Part shown: positions 15,009 to 27,211 of the stretch, piece after piece
How the letters are laid out: the number at the start of each line of letters is the position of its first letter
Numbering within the stretch: the stretch's first letter is position 1
NCBI GenBank assembly: GCA_000309865.1
Contig: AMGN01000014.1
Coordinates: 1-35,354, forward strand
Source: Methanobacterium sp. Maddingley MBC34
Lineage (GTDB): Archaea; Methanobacteriota; Methanobacteria; Methanobacteriales; Methanobacteriaceae
Length of the DNA: 35,354 bases
Direction: 5' to 3'
Position numbers and translations under genes: made by a program
The notes under the pieces: model-generated
The model's database searches: none
What the model was told of the DNA's origin: nothing
What the model saw: the letters and a program-made list of their open reading frames with translations, nothing else

Positions 15009-15046
15009 TTTATCACTCCTGAAAAGGATTGGATAGGAGAGGTTTA

Positions 15047-15673
15047 TTAATCTTCGTACATTCCAGCCAGAGGATCCTTACCATTGGGGAACATGGCCCC
15101 GTATGGTTCGAACCAGCCCATGTCCTTCACAGTGCAGAAGTGCATTCCCTGGTTGGACTCGGTCATCATCAAGGGTTTGGCTTTTTCCACATCCCATGAG
15201 CCATTTTCAACGTTGTATATATCATCCCGTACTTCCAGGTGCACCACTTTCCCCACAACCAGTGCGTAGGGGAAATTATCATATTCTTCTGATACGATCT
15301 TATGGAGTTTGCATTCCATCCAGGCGTAACATCCGTCTACTCCGGGTGTTTCAATCTTCTGGCTGGGTTTTTCTTCCAGACCAGCCAGTTCATATTCATT
15401 AACCTCTGGAGGGACGAATTTGGCGGTTGGCATTACACTACCAGCCAGATCCATTCCTGGGAGGCTGATGACGAATTCTTCCCTGGCCTTCATGTTTTCG
15501 AAGGTGTCCCTCATTACCCCAGCAGTGGCCACGCAGATCAGGTCGAATGGACGTAAAATAGGCATCAGACAGGAATAGGGGGCCACGTTTCGCACTCCCT
15601 CTGGACTGAGGGTGGAAATGAAGGTCACAGGCAGGGGTATTATGGACTCTCTTTTGAAGTTTTTTAGCTGCAT
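15047..15673 (-). CDS. Flavin reductase-like / flavoredoxin-family FMN-binding protein
   Basis: 208 residues, the size of split-barrel flavin reductases. Typical elements: PLPVTFISTLSPEGVRNVAP (13-32), LICVATAGVMRDTFENMKAR with the conserved DT-x-N turn, EFVISLPGMDLA, and a VVGKVVHLEVRDDIY strand. The family binds FMN and passes electrons from NAD(P)H, F420H2 or thioredoxin-like partners; the donor cannot be told from sequence. GGTGA lies 8 bases before the ATG. First gene of the unit with fmdE, which suggests that the flavoprotein serves as redox partner of the FmdE product or shares its regulation. Confidence 0.8.
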   Translation of the reverse strand: MQLKNFKRESIIPLPVTFISTLSPEGVRNVAPYSCLMPILRPFDLICVATAGVMRDTFENMKAREEFVISLPGMDLAGSVMPTAKFVPPEVNEYELAGLEEKPSQKIETPGVDGCYAWMECKLHKIVSEEYDNFPYALVVGKVVHLEVRDDIYNVENGSWDVEKAKPLMMTESNQGMHFCTVKDMGWFEPYGAMFPNGKDPLAGMYED

Positions 15674-15706
15674 ATTGGTTCACCGCTAAAAAAATAGGAA
15701 GAACTA

Positions 15707-15729
15707 ACATATATATTTATCATATATGT
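15707..15729. promoter_or_regulatory. Candidate operator: 7-bp inverted repeat over the promoter of the flavin reductase-fmdE unit
   Basis: ACATATA at 15707-15713 and TATATGT at 15723-15729 are perfect inverted arms with a 9-base spacer. The AT-rich element GATAAATATATATG on the minus strand, 35-55 bases upstream of the ATG at 15673, is the likely TATA region, so a dimeric regulator here would compete with TBP. Such AT palindromes also arise by chance in AT-rich spacers. Confidence 0.4.
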
Positions 15730-15800
15730 CCCAAATATAGTATTACTAAAGTAGGTTGCATAGGAAGAATCTTCATACTCAACCAAATTTTTAGTTGGCC

Positions 15801-17468
<1,668 letters not shown>

Positions 17469-17670
17469 CAATCCTCTTTTAATCAAGATAACTAGTGTAG
17501 GAACTAAAAAAAATTCGTCTAATAGACAGATTTTTTAGCCATTATACTTTTTTTGTTTCAAATTTTTATTGGAATTTTTTGTTTCAAAAAAACTTTGTAT
17601 TACAAACTCTATCATCACCTTCTCATATAATATCCAGCCTTCTGGTGTGCTTATGGTCACAGATGCCTGA

Positions 17671-18942
<1,272 letters not shown>

Positions 18943-19017
18943 TAGCAATTACTCCCCGATCTATCCAAGTTTCTATAGATAAAATATGTTTTTTTAAAGG
19001 GATTAAATTTTGGGGAG

Positions 19018-19734
19018 TTATTGCTGTAAATCAAGAGTTTCTTTATAGATCAAACCAAATGCACGATAACTAAACAATTCAAAATAGGATGAAATTAAAA
19101 AGTAACCTATGAATCCCAGTAGTGGTATAAAATCTGTCATCAAAAATGCAATTAATGTTCCCGAAACTACAATAACCGTGACTGTGATGCTTAAAAAAAT
19201 GTAGCGTATCCAACCGATTATTTTTATCCTATCATAAATTTCACTAATTTTTAGAGCAGCTGATAATTTTCCATGAAATGCCATGTTGGCCAGGGCCATG
19301 TTCACAAACAAAACGAATAAAACTGTTAAAAATATGCCCATCAACAGAATTACTGCACCCGCATCCGCCAAAGCTGATTTGAATAAGATAAAGTATCCAA
19401 TAACCAGCATGATGCCTGGAATGAAACCATAAATAAATAGGACTAAAAATACCTTCATCCCATCGGTAAACATTCTGGGCCACTGATGGAATTTTGGGAG
19501 CTCATTATCTCCTTTAATTGAATATTCCATGGAACGAAGTAAATATCCTTCAATTACTAAATTAATTACTGCATACGCGATTAATAATGAAATTTGATAC
19601 TCCGGATTTCCAAACCCCTCAGAAAATTCATTAATTAATTCACTTACTAAAAAGATCAATCCCAGGATTAAAAACCTTTTCCAGTTTGAAAAAGGATATT
19701 TATATGCGTTTTTTATAATGTTGCCCATTTCCAT
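19018..19734 (-). CDS. Second DUF4013 integral membrane protein
   Basis: 238 residues, five to six hydrophobic segments (FLILGLIFLVSELINEF, ISLLIAYAVINLVIEGYLL, FLVLFIYGFIPGIMLVIGYF, AVILLMGIFLTVLFVLFVNM, and a long IFLSITVTVIVVSGTLIAFL stretch). The family signature DNELPKFHQWPRMFTDGM is at about residues 76-93, the same place as in the paralogue at 13535-14218, and both share FVNMALANMAF / LLALANMAF before an amphipathic segment. Function unknown. The ATG at 19734 is followed by a second ATG two codons later, which is equally possible. Transcribed away from hisF. Confidence 0.72.
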   Translation of the reverse strand: MEMGNIIKNAYKYPFSNWKRFLILGLIFLVSELINEFSEGFGNPEYQISLLIAYAVINLVIEGYLLRSMEYSIKGDNELPKFHQWPRMFTDGMKVFLVLFIYGFIPGIMLVIGYFILFKSALADAGAVILLMGIFLTVLFVLFVNMALANMAFHGKLSAALKISEIYDRIKIIGWIRYIFLSITVTVIVVSGTLIAFLMTDFIPLLGFIGYFLISSYFELFSYRAFGLIYKETLDLQQ

Positions 19735-19786
19735 GATAAATTATCCCCAATAATCCTTATTTTACAACAAGTTAGAATAATCATTG

Positions 19787-19795
19787 TTTTATATA
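19787..19795 (+). promoter_or_regulatory. TATA box upstream of hisF
   Basis: TTTTATATAGG is the clearest TATA element between the divergent DUF4013 and hisF genes. Initiation about 25 bases downstream would leave a leader of about 140 bases before the hisF ATG at 19954. A nearer promoter cannot be excluded. Confidence 0.4.
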
Positions 19796-19953
19796 GGTTA
19801 ATAACACCTTATTCACTAGTAATTATTACTAATATTTAAAAATAGCGCATTATGAATTGGCAAATTGTTTCATGGGCGTATGTTTTTAAATGTCTGTGTG
19901 CAAAGTTTAGTGTATATACTTCATCTTACATCAAACAACTTAAAGGAATTAAT

Positions 19954-20778
<825 letters not shown>

Positions 20779-20840
20779 ACATTATATTTTTTTAGATTTC
20801 ATTTCACTAACCACCTACCAATATACATAATCAAAATCAT

Positions 20841-21353
<513 letters not shown>

Positions 21354-21656
21354 TTTTTGATGTGTCGCTCTATATAGTGATAGCAAAATTTTGAGCTACA
21401 ATCTATTTTTGATTTACTAATGATCAACCTACAATCTAAACAGGCGGAGCTCTGGACTTTTTTTAATATTATTAGCTAATTTTAGTGTTAGACTATAATT
21501 TTTGGATTAATTTTTTGGACTATATTTTTTTGATTTACGAAATTTTTGATTTATTTTGCACCACCACTTTAAAAATCCTTAAATAAATCTTAAAATATAA
21601 TAGATAATATCATATCTGGTAAATTTTTATTTTTTTACGATGAGGGGGGTGATTTA

Positions 21657-22565
21657 TTGCCTGTAATTGAAATAAAGGGCCTGACTAAATATTATGGTAA
21701 GGTTAAGGCCCTGAACAAGGTGAATATTACAGTAAATCAGGGGGAAATTTATGGTTTCATCGGACCCAACGGGGCGGGTAAATCCACCACTTTACGTATT
21801 TTACTTGGTTTGCTTCGAAAAAATGGTGGAGATGTTCGGGTCATGGGAAAAGACCCCTGGCATGATGCCGTGACCCTCCACCGTAACTTGACTTACGTTC
21901 CAGGGGAAGTGAATTTATGGCCGAATCTCACTGGCGGGGGGGGAATTGATCTAGTTGGCAGACTGAGAGGCGGCTTCACCCCTGAACGTAGAGAAGAACT
22001 TATAAAACGTTTTAAATTAGATCCTACCAAGAAATGTGGAGCTTATTCATCTGGTAATCGGCAGAAAGTTGCTTTGATTGCTGCATTAGTTTCTGATGTG
22101 GATCTTTACATTTTTGACGAGCCCACGGTGGGCCTGGATCCTTTAATGGAAGGTGTGTTCCGAAAATGCGTCAAGGAACTGAAAAAAGCTGGTAAAACTG
22201 TTTTTCTTTCCAGCCATATCCTGGCCGAAGTAGAGGCACTTTGTGATCGGGTTAGTATTATCAGGGAAGGGGAAATAATAGAAACCGGCACCTTCCAAGA
22301 ATTAAGGCATCTCACTCGTACTTCAATAACCGTGGACACGCTTAAACCCATAACTGGAATGGAAGAGATGGGCGGAGTGCACAATCTAAGTCTTGAAGGA
22401 AATCACGCCCATTTTAGTGTTGATGCTGAAAAAATAGACACCATAATTAAACATTTAACCCACTTTGGCATTAGTTCACTCTTAAGCGCCCCTCCAACCC
22501 TTGAAGAATTATTCATACGATATTACGGTGACGAATACACTCCAATGGAAGAAGAACTCATCTAG
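21657..22565 (+). CDS. ABC transporter ATP-binding protein (drug/polyketide-exporter type)
   Basis: 302 residues. The TTG start at 21657 is supported by a strong GAGGGGGGTGA 4-5 bases upstream. Walker A GPNGAGKS (36-43), a Q-loop region with YVPGEVNLWPNLT, a degenerate signature YSSGNRQKV in place of LSGGQ, Walker B LYIFDEPTVGLDP and the H-loop SSHILAEVEALCD are all visible. A C-terminal extension (about 225-300) is typical of ABC-2 exporter ATPases. With the downstream permease it forms a TnrB/tetronasin-type efflux pump at the membrane, usually exporting antibiotics or other hydrophobic compounds. The permease ATG is 10 bases after the stop, so they form an operon. Confidence 0.93.
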   Translation: MPVIEIKGLTKYYGKVKALNKVNITVNQGEIYGFIGPNGAGKSTTLRILLGLLRKNGGDVRVMGKDPWHDAVTLHRNLTYVPGEVNLWPNLTGGGGIDLVGRLRGGFTPERREELIKRFKLDPTKKCGAYSSGNRQKVALIAALVSDVDLYIFDEPTVGLDPLMEGVFRKCVKELKKAGKTVFLSSHILAEVEALCDRVSIIREGEIIETGTFQELRHLTRTSITVDTLKPITGMEEMGGVHNLSLEGNHAHFSVDAEKIDTIIKHLTHFGISSLLSAPPTLEELFIRYYGDEYTPMEEELI

Positions 22566-22575
22566 GAATGATCCC

Positions 22576-24180
22576 ATGGTTAATAAGGATGACTTTGCCG
22601 GTACTTCAGCCATGACCCAGCTGATATTGCGTCGGGACCTAAGGATATTGCCTATTTTTGTAATTTTCATGGTTATCATAGTGGTGGGCATTGCAGCCAG
22701 CTTTTTGGATCTGTATCCTGATGAAGCAATTCGTCAGGCATTTTTTCTACAAATGCAAAATAACCCCACCATTGTAGCATTCTTGGGCGCAGTGCTGGAC
22801 CCTTCCATTGGGGGACTTACCGCATGGAGAACTGGAATTCCCGGGACAATCGTGCTGGGACTTATTAGCATATTTCTCATGATACGGCACACCCGTAGTG
22901 AGGAAAGAAAAGGGCGTTTGGAGCTTTTAAATTCCACCAGAGTAGGTAGACAGGCAGCGCTGTCAGCAGCGTTCATTGTCACTTATGGATTAAGTATTTT
23001 AATTTCTTTTGCTATTGCAGCAGGCCTTATTGGATTAGGTCTTTCTATAGAAAGCTCATTGGTACTTGGTCTGTCCATGGGGGTTTTTGGTTGTTTGATA
23101 GCTGCCATTAGTGGAGTGGCGGTTCAGTTAACTGAAAGTTCTGGGGATGCCCGATACATAACCGTGGGTATTTTGGTGGGTTTCTTTGTGCTGCGGATTC
23201 TGGGATGGGACAATGGAAATACTGCATGGGTCTCCTGGTTATCCCCAATTGGCTGGGTTCATCATATCCGTCCCTTTGCTGGTAATGAGTTATGGGTATT
23301 TGGAATATTCCTTATCTTCATCACCGGATTGACAGTTACTGCCTACTGGTTATCCTCCAAACGAGACCTGGGCGCAGGGATAATAAACCAACGCCCAGGT
23401 CCCGCCCATGGATCTCTTCGCTTAAAAAACTCATTAGCACTGGCCTGGATGCTTCACAGTGGCATGTTACTCTTTTGGATAGTGATATTTGCTTTATTAG
23501 GAGCCATGTTCGGTTACACAACCCAGACAGTCACTGACATGATAAATGCAAACCCCCAATTTATGAGTCTTATGTCCCAGTTAGGAGGTAATGCCGGGCC
23601 TGGTGATAGTTACTTCACATTCGTATTAGCATCTTTAGGCGAAATATTCGCAGTTTATGCTATTCTAGCCACACTTAAACTACGATCTCAGGAGTCCAAG
23701 AAATATTCTGAATTCATACTTACCAGTTCAGTCAGTCGAAACGATTGGGCTGTTAGTAACCTCATATTTGCAGTATTAGGATCAGCGTTAATCATGATAA
23801 TCTTTGGCATGGTTTTCGGATTGAGTTACGGTTTAAATACTGGAAATTTATCCACTGATCTCCCACGTATATTAGCAGCGGTAATGGCTTATTTACCCGC
23901 TGTATGGATATTTTGCGGGATCTCAATGGCATTATTCGGATGGTTACCTCGATTTACTTCATTGAGCTGGGCAACCCTGGGTTTGATCGTGACGATTGAT
24001 TTATTAAGTGGATTTTACGACCTGAACCCCTGGATAAAAAATTTATCCCCCTACACCAATGTGCCTAAATTACTAGCAGGTGATACACTGGGATGGTCAT
24101 TGTTTTTAGTCCTGGTGGTGGCATCCTTGCTTATATTAATCGGTATGGTGGGCTATAAGCGTAGAGATATAAATGGATAA
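22576..24180 (+). CDS. ABC-2 permease, polyketide-antibiotic exporter type
   Basis: 534 residues from the ATG at 22576, with AGGA 8 bases before it. An in-frame start at 22501 inside the ATPase gene is unlikely. About twelve membrane segments in two similar halves: the first begins RRDLRILPIFVIFMVIIVVG, the second LALAWMLHSGMLLFWIVIFA. Conserved cytoplasmic motifs are RHTRSEERKGRLELLNSTRVGRQ in half 1 and LKLRSQESKKYSEFILTSSV in half 2; each resembles the E-x(3)-GR-x-ELL motif of the TnrB3/COG3559 family, so the chain is an internally duplicated permease. It partners with the ATPase at 21657-22565. A run of seven T at about 24206-24212 is a plausible terminator. Confidence 0.9.
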   Translation: MVNKDDFAGTSAMTQLILRRDLRILPIFVIFMVIIVVGIAASFLDLYPDEAIRQAFFLQMQNNPTIVAFLGAVLDPSIGGLTAWRTGIPGTIVLGLISIFLMIRHTRSEERKGRLELLNSTRVGRQAALSAAFIVTYGLSILISFAIAAGLIGLGLSIESSLVLGLSMGVFGCLIAAISGVAVQLTESSGDARYITVGILVGFFVLRILGWDNGNTAWVSWLSPIGWVHHIRPFAGNELWVFGIFLIFITGLTVTAYWLSSKRDLGAGIINQRPGPAHGSLRLKNSLALAWMLHSGMLLFWIVIFALLGAMFGYTTQTVTDMINANPQFMSLMSQLGGNAGPGDSYFTFVLASLGEIFAVYAILATLKLRSQESKKYSEFILTSSVSRNDWAVSNLIFAVLGSALIMIIFGMVFGLSYGLNTGNLSTDLPRILAAVMAYLPAVWIFCGISMALFGWLPRFTSLSWATLGLIVTIDLLSGFYDLNPWIKNLSPYTNVPKLLAGDTLGWSLFLVLVVASLLILIGMVGYKRRDING

Positions 24181-24221
24181 TTAATACTGGAATTATTCTT
24201 AAGGGTTTTTTTATCATTACA

Positions 24222-24461
24222 CAGCCAACGACTTAAATTGGAAGTAATAATGCCTATTGATTTCGAATGTGTCCTACCATTGGACTATGGATGAAAAATA
24301 TGCCCTTATGATTGTAAACACCACATATATCACGTTATGAGATATTAAAGCTTAATACTGGAGAAATTTAATATTCTAATGATTTTATTAGGAACGTTGG
24401 AGTAACCAATGACATATATCAGCACATTAGCCAAAAACTCGAAGCTAGACAAAATTCCTGA
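24222..24461 (+). pseudogene. Decayed copy of the 3' half of the 170-residue gene
   Basis: By hand alignment this region matches codons about 91-170 of the gene at 20841-21353. GAAGTAATAATG...GATTTC corresponds to EII-K-ADF, CCTTATGATTGTA to PLMIV, CACGTTATGAGA to YVMR, and TCTAATGATTTTATT to SNDFI. Frameshifts and in-frame stops break the upstream part, while the last 27 codons are intact and end in NDFIRNVGVTNDIYQHISQK...QNS. Replacements there are conservative (KE to ND, DNK to EAR), which indicates past coding constraint. No 5' half is present; the ABC permease ends 41 bases upstream. Confidence 0.8.
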
Positions 24462-24509
24462 TTTTTGATAGGTCGCTCTATATAGTGATAGCAAAATTAT
24501 TTAGCTACA
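24381..24509 (+). repeat. Direct repeat copy 2 (partner of 21273-21400)
   Basis: This copy closes a segment of about 3 kb carrying the ABC exporter. The non-coding part is nearly identical to copy 1 (TCGCTCTATATAGTGATAGC and CAAAATT on both sides) and ends in AGCTACA in both. After it, 24510-24621 is AT-rich spacer up to the convergent rhodanese gene, with no gene visible. Confidence 0.88.
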
Positions 24510-24621
24510 CTTCTTGTTTTAATTAAACTTTAAAATTTTAGCACCATTACTATCAGGGAAAGATCTATCCCCGATCTGTACCTCAGATCCGTTTATATCT
24601 CAGAAATTCATCCAGGAATTT

Positions 24622-24954
24622 TTATTCCTCAGCAACCAGTGGCAATTTACTGATCTTCCAGGCCACAAAACCACCTAAAATATTATAAGCCCCATTAAAA
24701 CCAGATTCTCTCATTTTTTGGAGGAAATATCCTCCCCGGACACCACTCTTACAGTAGATCAGATAGTTCTTATCTTTATCCAGTTTTTCCACTTTACTCT
24801 GGAACTGGTGGCCATCATAATCCAGGTTCACTGCCCCAGGAATGTGTTCTTTTTTAAACTCATCATAAGGCCGTATATCCAGTATTGTAATCTCTGATTC
24901 TTTTTCAATTAAATCAAGGGCACTATCTGGAGTTATGGTAATGAATTTTGACAT
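24622..24954 (-). CDS. Single-domain rhodanese-like protein
   Basis: 110 residues from the ATG at 24954 (GGTG 8 bases upstream; an ATG-like extension four codons earlier is less likely). One rhodanese domain: ITILDIRPYDEFKKEHIPGA, then the active-site loop YCKSGVRGG with Cys68, and NILGGFVAWKISKLP at the end. Such proteins carry sulfur as a cysteine persulfide. The CKSGVRG loop of six residues after Cys fits sulfurtransferases, not arsenate or phosphatase relatives. No sulfur-metabolism neighbour is seen; it stands alone, convergent with the decayed repeat region. Confidence 0.86.
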   Translation of the reverse strand: MSKFITITPDSALDLIEKESEITILDIRPYDEFKKEHIPGAVNLDYDGHQFQSKVEKLDKDKNYLIYCKSGVRGGYFLQKMRESGFNGAYNILGGFVAWKISKLPLVAEE

Positions 24955-25186
24955 TTTTAACACCATTTTATTTATTGTTTTAATTAGCTTTCTTATTTTC
25001 TATGGTCATCCAGAATTTATCAACAGATGAAAAGAATAGATATGATTAAAAGAAACCACCTCCCCCTACCTAAGCAAGTGGATTAGATCAGATGATATCC
25101 TCTCCATAATTTTAATTGTCATGATTATGTCATCATTCATGTCCAAAATAGGGAATGTGACAAAAATTCACCCTTTTGCATCCGTA

Positions 25187-25199
25187 AAGTATATATACG
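25187..25199 (+). promoter_or_regulatory. Promoter of the malic enzyme gene (TATA box)
   Basis: AAGTATATATACGGG gives a strong TATA element. Initiation about 25 bases downstream falls near 25215-25222, almost exactly where the malic-enzyme frame opens (after the TAG at 25211-25213). A weak GTGA-N7-TCAC inverted repeat at 25157-25171 lies just upstream. The rest of 24955-25186 shows no gene. Confidence 0.6.
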
Positions 25200-25213
25200 G
25201 GTTAAAAGGATAG

Positions 25214-25438
25214 TTATATTCCATACCAGGGGGACAATCTAATATCCCAGAGTTCCCAAATAATGGGGGGTTACAGTTTAAATCCATAGCGATTACTGTC
25301 GAAAAAGAAGGAAATAAATACATTAAAACTGATCTTAGAGGAAGCCAACTCCTCCAATCTTCACATTTAAATAAGGGCACTGCTTTTAGTACTAAAGAAC
25401 GTGAATTATTCAATCTTATCGGACTCCTACCTCATTCT
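25214..25438 (+). other. N-terminal coding region of malic enzyme without a canonical start codon
   Basis: The frame of the malic enzyme is open from 25214, and its translation is clearly malic-enzyme N-terminus: KSIAITVEKEGNKYIKTDLR, then GSQLLQSSHLNKGTAFSTKE and RELFNLIGLLPHSVETLDEQ, matching the family's LLxxPxLNKGTAF-x-ER-x(3)-LxGLLP region. No ATG, GTG or TTG occurs in this frame before GTG 25439. An ATG at 25263 would join the frame exactly if the run of six G at 25265-25270 had one G more; otherwise ATA 25223 near the predicted transcription start would be needed. So a frameshift, a base-call error or a rare start codon applies. Confidence 0.85.
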
Positions 25439-26989
25439 GTGGAAACTCTGGATGAACAGCTTCAGAGGGCCTATCACCAGTACTCTCTCCAGGCAGATGA
25501 CCTCCAGAAAAATATCTTTCTAAACAACCTTTACCATACCAATGAAACTCTTTTTTTCCGTCTTATTCAGGAACACATCCAGGAAATGATGCCCATTATA
25601 TACACACCCACTGCAGGGCTGGCTATTCAACATTACAGTGATGAATTCCGGAAACCCCGTGGAATTTATCTTTCCTACCCTGACCGGGAGCATGTTGATG
25701 AAATCCTGGATAATTGGAATGATGCTGAAATTAACCTGATTGTTTTAACTGATTCTGAGCAGATACTGGGAATTGGTGACCAGGGAGCCAATGGAATTGG
25801 TATTTCCGTGGCTAAACTGGTGGTTTACACCCTATGTGCCGGTATTAACCCAAGGAGGATGCTCCCTATTATGATTGATGTGGGCACCAATAATCCCCGT
25901 CTACTGGAAGATCCTTTCTACCTGGGTTGGCGCCATCCCCGTATCAGCAGTGAAGAATACCACCAGTTTGTGGAAACAGTGATTAATGCCATTAAAGAGA
26001 AGTTCCCCCAGGTTTTCCTCCAGTGGGAAGATTTCGGGAAGAAAAATGCCAGATATCACCTTGACCGTTACCAGGATGTGATGTGCACCTTCAATGATGA
26101 TATGCAGGGTACCGGGGCTGTTGCCATGGCCGCTCTCCATAATGCTTTGAAATTAACCGGAACCCCTCTATCTCATCATCGAGTGCTTATTTACGGGGCT
26201 GGAACTGCCGGCTGTGGTATCGCAGACCAGATCTGGGAACAGCTGGTCAAGGAAGGTCTCAACCATCAGGAAGCCTATAATCATTTCTATCTCATGGACC
26301 GTCAGGGACTGGTAACCAGTAACCGGGACAATATTGACTACTTCAAAGCACCCTACACCCGTAGTTCAACTGAAACAGATAACTGGGATCCTGCAGATGA
26401 TCCTACGAACCTTCTGGATGTGGTGCGAAATGTGCAACCTACCATCCTTATTGGCACCAGCACAGTGCAGGGGGCTTTCAACAGGGAAGTTATAACAACC
26501 ATGGCCTCCCATGTGGAAAGACCTATAATATTCCCATTATCCAATCCTTTGACCCTGGTGGAAGCCATACCAGAGGATATAATCCGATGGACAGAAGGAC
26601 GTGCCCTGGTAGCCACTGGAAGCCCTTTTAGTGATGTAGAGTTTCAGGGAAGGTCTTACCCTGTTTCCCAGTGCAACAACGCCCTTATATTCCCTGGACT
26701 GGGTCTGGGCATAATCAGCTGCCAGGCCGAAAGGGTGACCTCAGGGATGCTGGATGCCGCCACCCTTGAACTGGCCAATTCTACTGATGAGGATACTCGA
26801 CTGCTGCCTGAAATATCCCAGCTGCAGGAAGTGAGTAAAAATATTGGGGTTGCAGTGGCCAGACAGGCCATTCTGGAGGGAGTAGCCAGGATCAGGAAAG
26901 ATGGAGATGTTACAAATCTGGTGAAATCCAATATCTGGGAACCAGCTTACGTACCATACAAACCACTAACTATGGAAAATTCCAAATAA
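25439..26989 (+). CDS. NAD(P)-dependent malic enzyme (SfcA/MaeA type)
   Basis: 516 residues from the first canonical start (GTG 25439); the true protein should be about 70 residues longer at the N-terminus (see 25214-25438). Motifs: TNETLFFRLIQEHIQEMMPIIYTPT (malate site), DREHVDEILDNW, VLTDSEQILGIGDQGANGIG, DVGTNNPRLLEDPFYLGWRH, FNDDMQGTGAVAMAAL (metal-ligand Asp pair), the Rossmann turn IYGAGTAGCGIA, PLSNPL, ATGSPF and QCNNALIFPGLGLG. It oxidatively decarboxylates malate to pyruvate with NAD(P). The long, SfcA-like form suggests acquisition from bacteria, since archaeal malic enzymes I know of are mostly the short form. The product without the first 70 residues would lack part of the dimer and active-site core. 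Confidence 0.9.
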   Translation: METLDEQLQRAYHQYSLQADDLQKNIFLNNLYHTNETLFFRLIQEHIQEMMPIIYTPTAGLAIQHYSDEFRKPRGIYLSYPDREHVDEILDNWNDAEINLIVLTDSEQILGIGDQGANGIGISVAKLVVYTLCAGINPRRMLPIMIDVGTNNPRLLEDPFYLGWRHPRISSEEYHQFVETVINAIKEKFPQVFLQWEDFGKKNARYHLDRYQDVMCTFNDDMQGTGAVAMAALHNALKLTGTPLSHHRVLIYGAGTAGCGIADQIWEQLVKEGLNHQEAYNHFYLMDRQGLVTSNRDNIDYFKAPYTRSSTETDNWDPADDPTNLLDVVRNVQPTILIGTSTVQGAFNREVITTMASHVERPIIFPLSNPLTLVEAIPEDIIRWTEGRALVATGSPFSDVEFQGRSYPVSQCNNALIFPGLGLGIISCQAERVTSGMLDAATLELANSTDEDTRLLPEISQLQEVSKNIGVAVARQAILEGVARIRKDGDVTNLVKSNIWEPAYVPYKPLTMENSK

Positions 26990-27211
26990 TGACATAGTAC
27001 TAGTTTATAGTTTTAATAATCCATTTTAACCTAATTTCGGCAATATTATTGAATCTAAATTGTGAAAATATTTCTTTTCTTTTAAGTTAAGTAATGAAAA
27101 ATTCCACCTGGTTTTGAGTTATCATCCAGATAGGAATATTAACCCCCATAATCATAATAATCCATGACAATTAATTAAAATATTATGATAAAGGAAATCG
27201 AAGGTTAGAAC

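Noticed and set aside
19852..19953. 34-residue N-terminal extension of HisF
   Set aside because: HisF proteins begin at MLAKRIIPCLD; the extension lacks homology and the ATG at 19954 has its own AAAGGA site.
22501..22575. Permease start inside the ATPase gene
   Set aside because: The extension is polar and without a ribosome site; ATG 22576 with AGGA fits membrane-protein start and operon spacing.
21657..24180. ABC pair as part of a larger mobile element
   Set aside because: No integrase, transposase, terminal inverted repeat or tRNA attachment site was seen; only the direct repeats support mobility, so it is reported as a finding rather than a mobile element.
25157..25171. GTGA-N7-TCAC operator upstream of the malic enzyme promoter
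   Set aside because: Four-base arms are too short to separate from chance in AT-rich sequence; mentioned only as a weak element.
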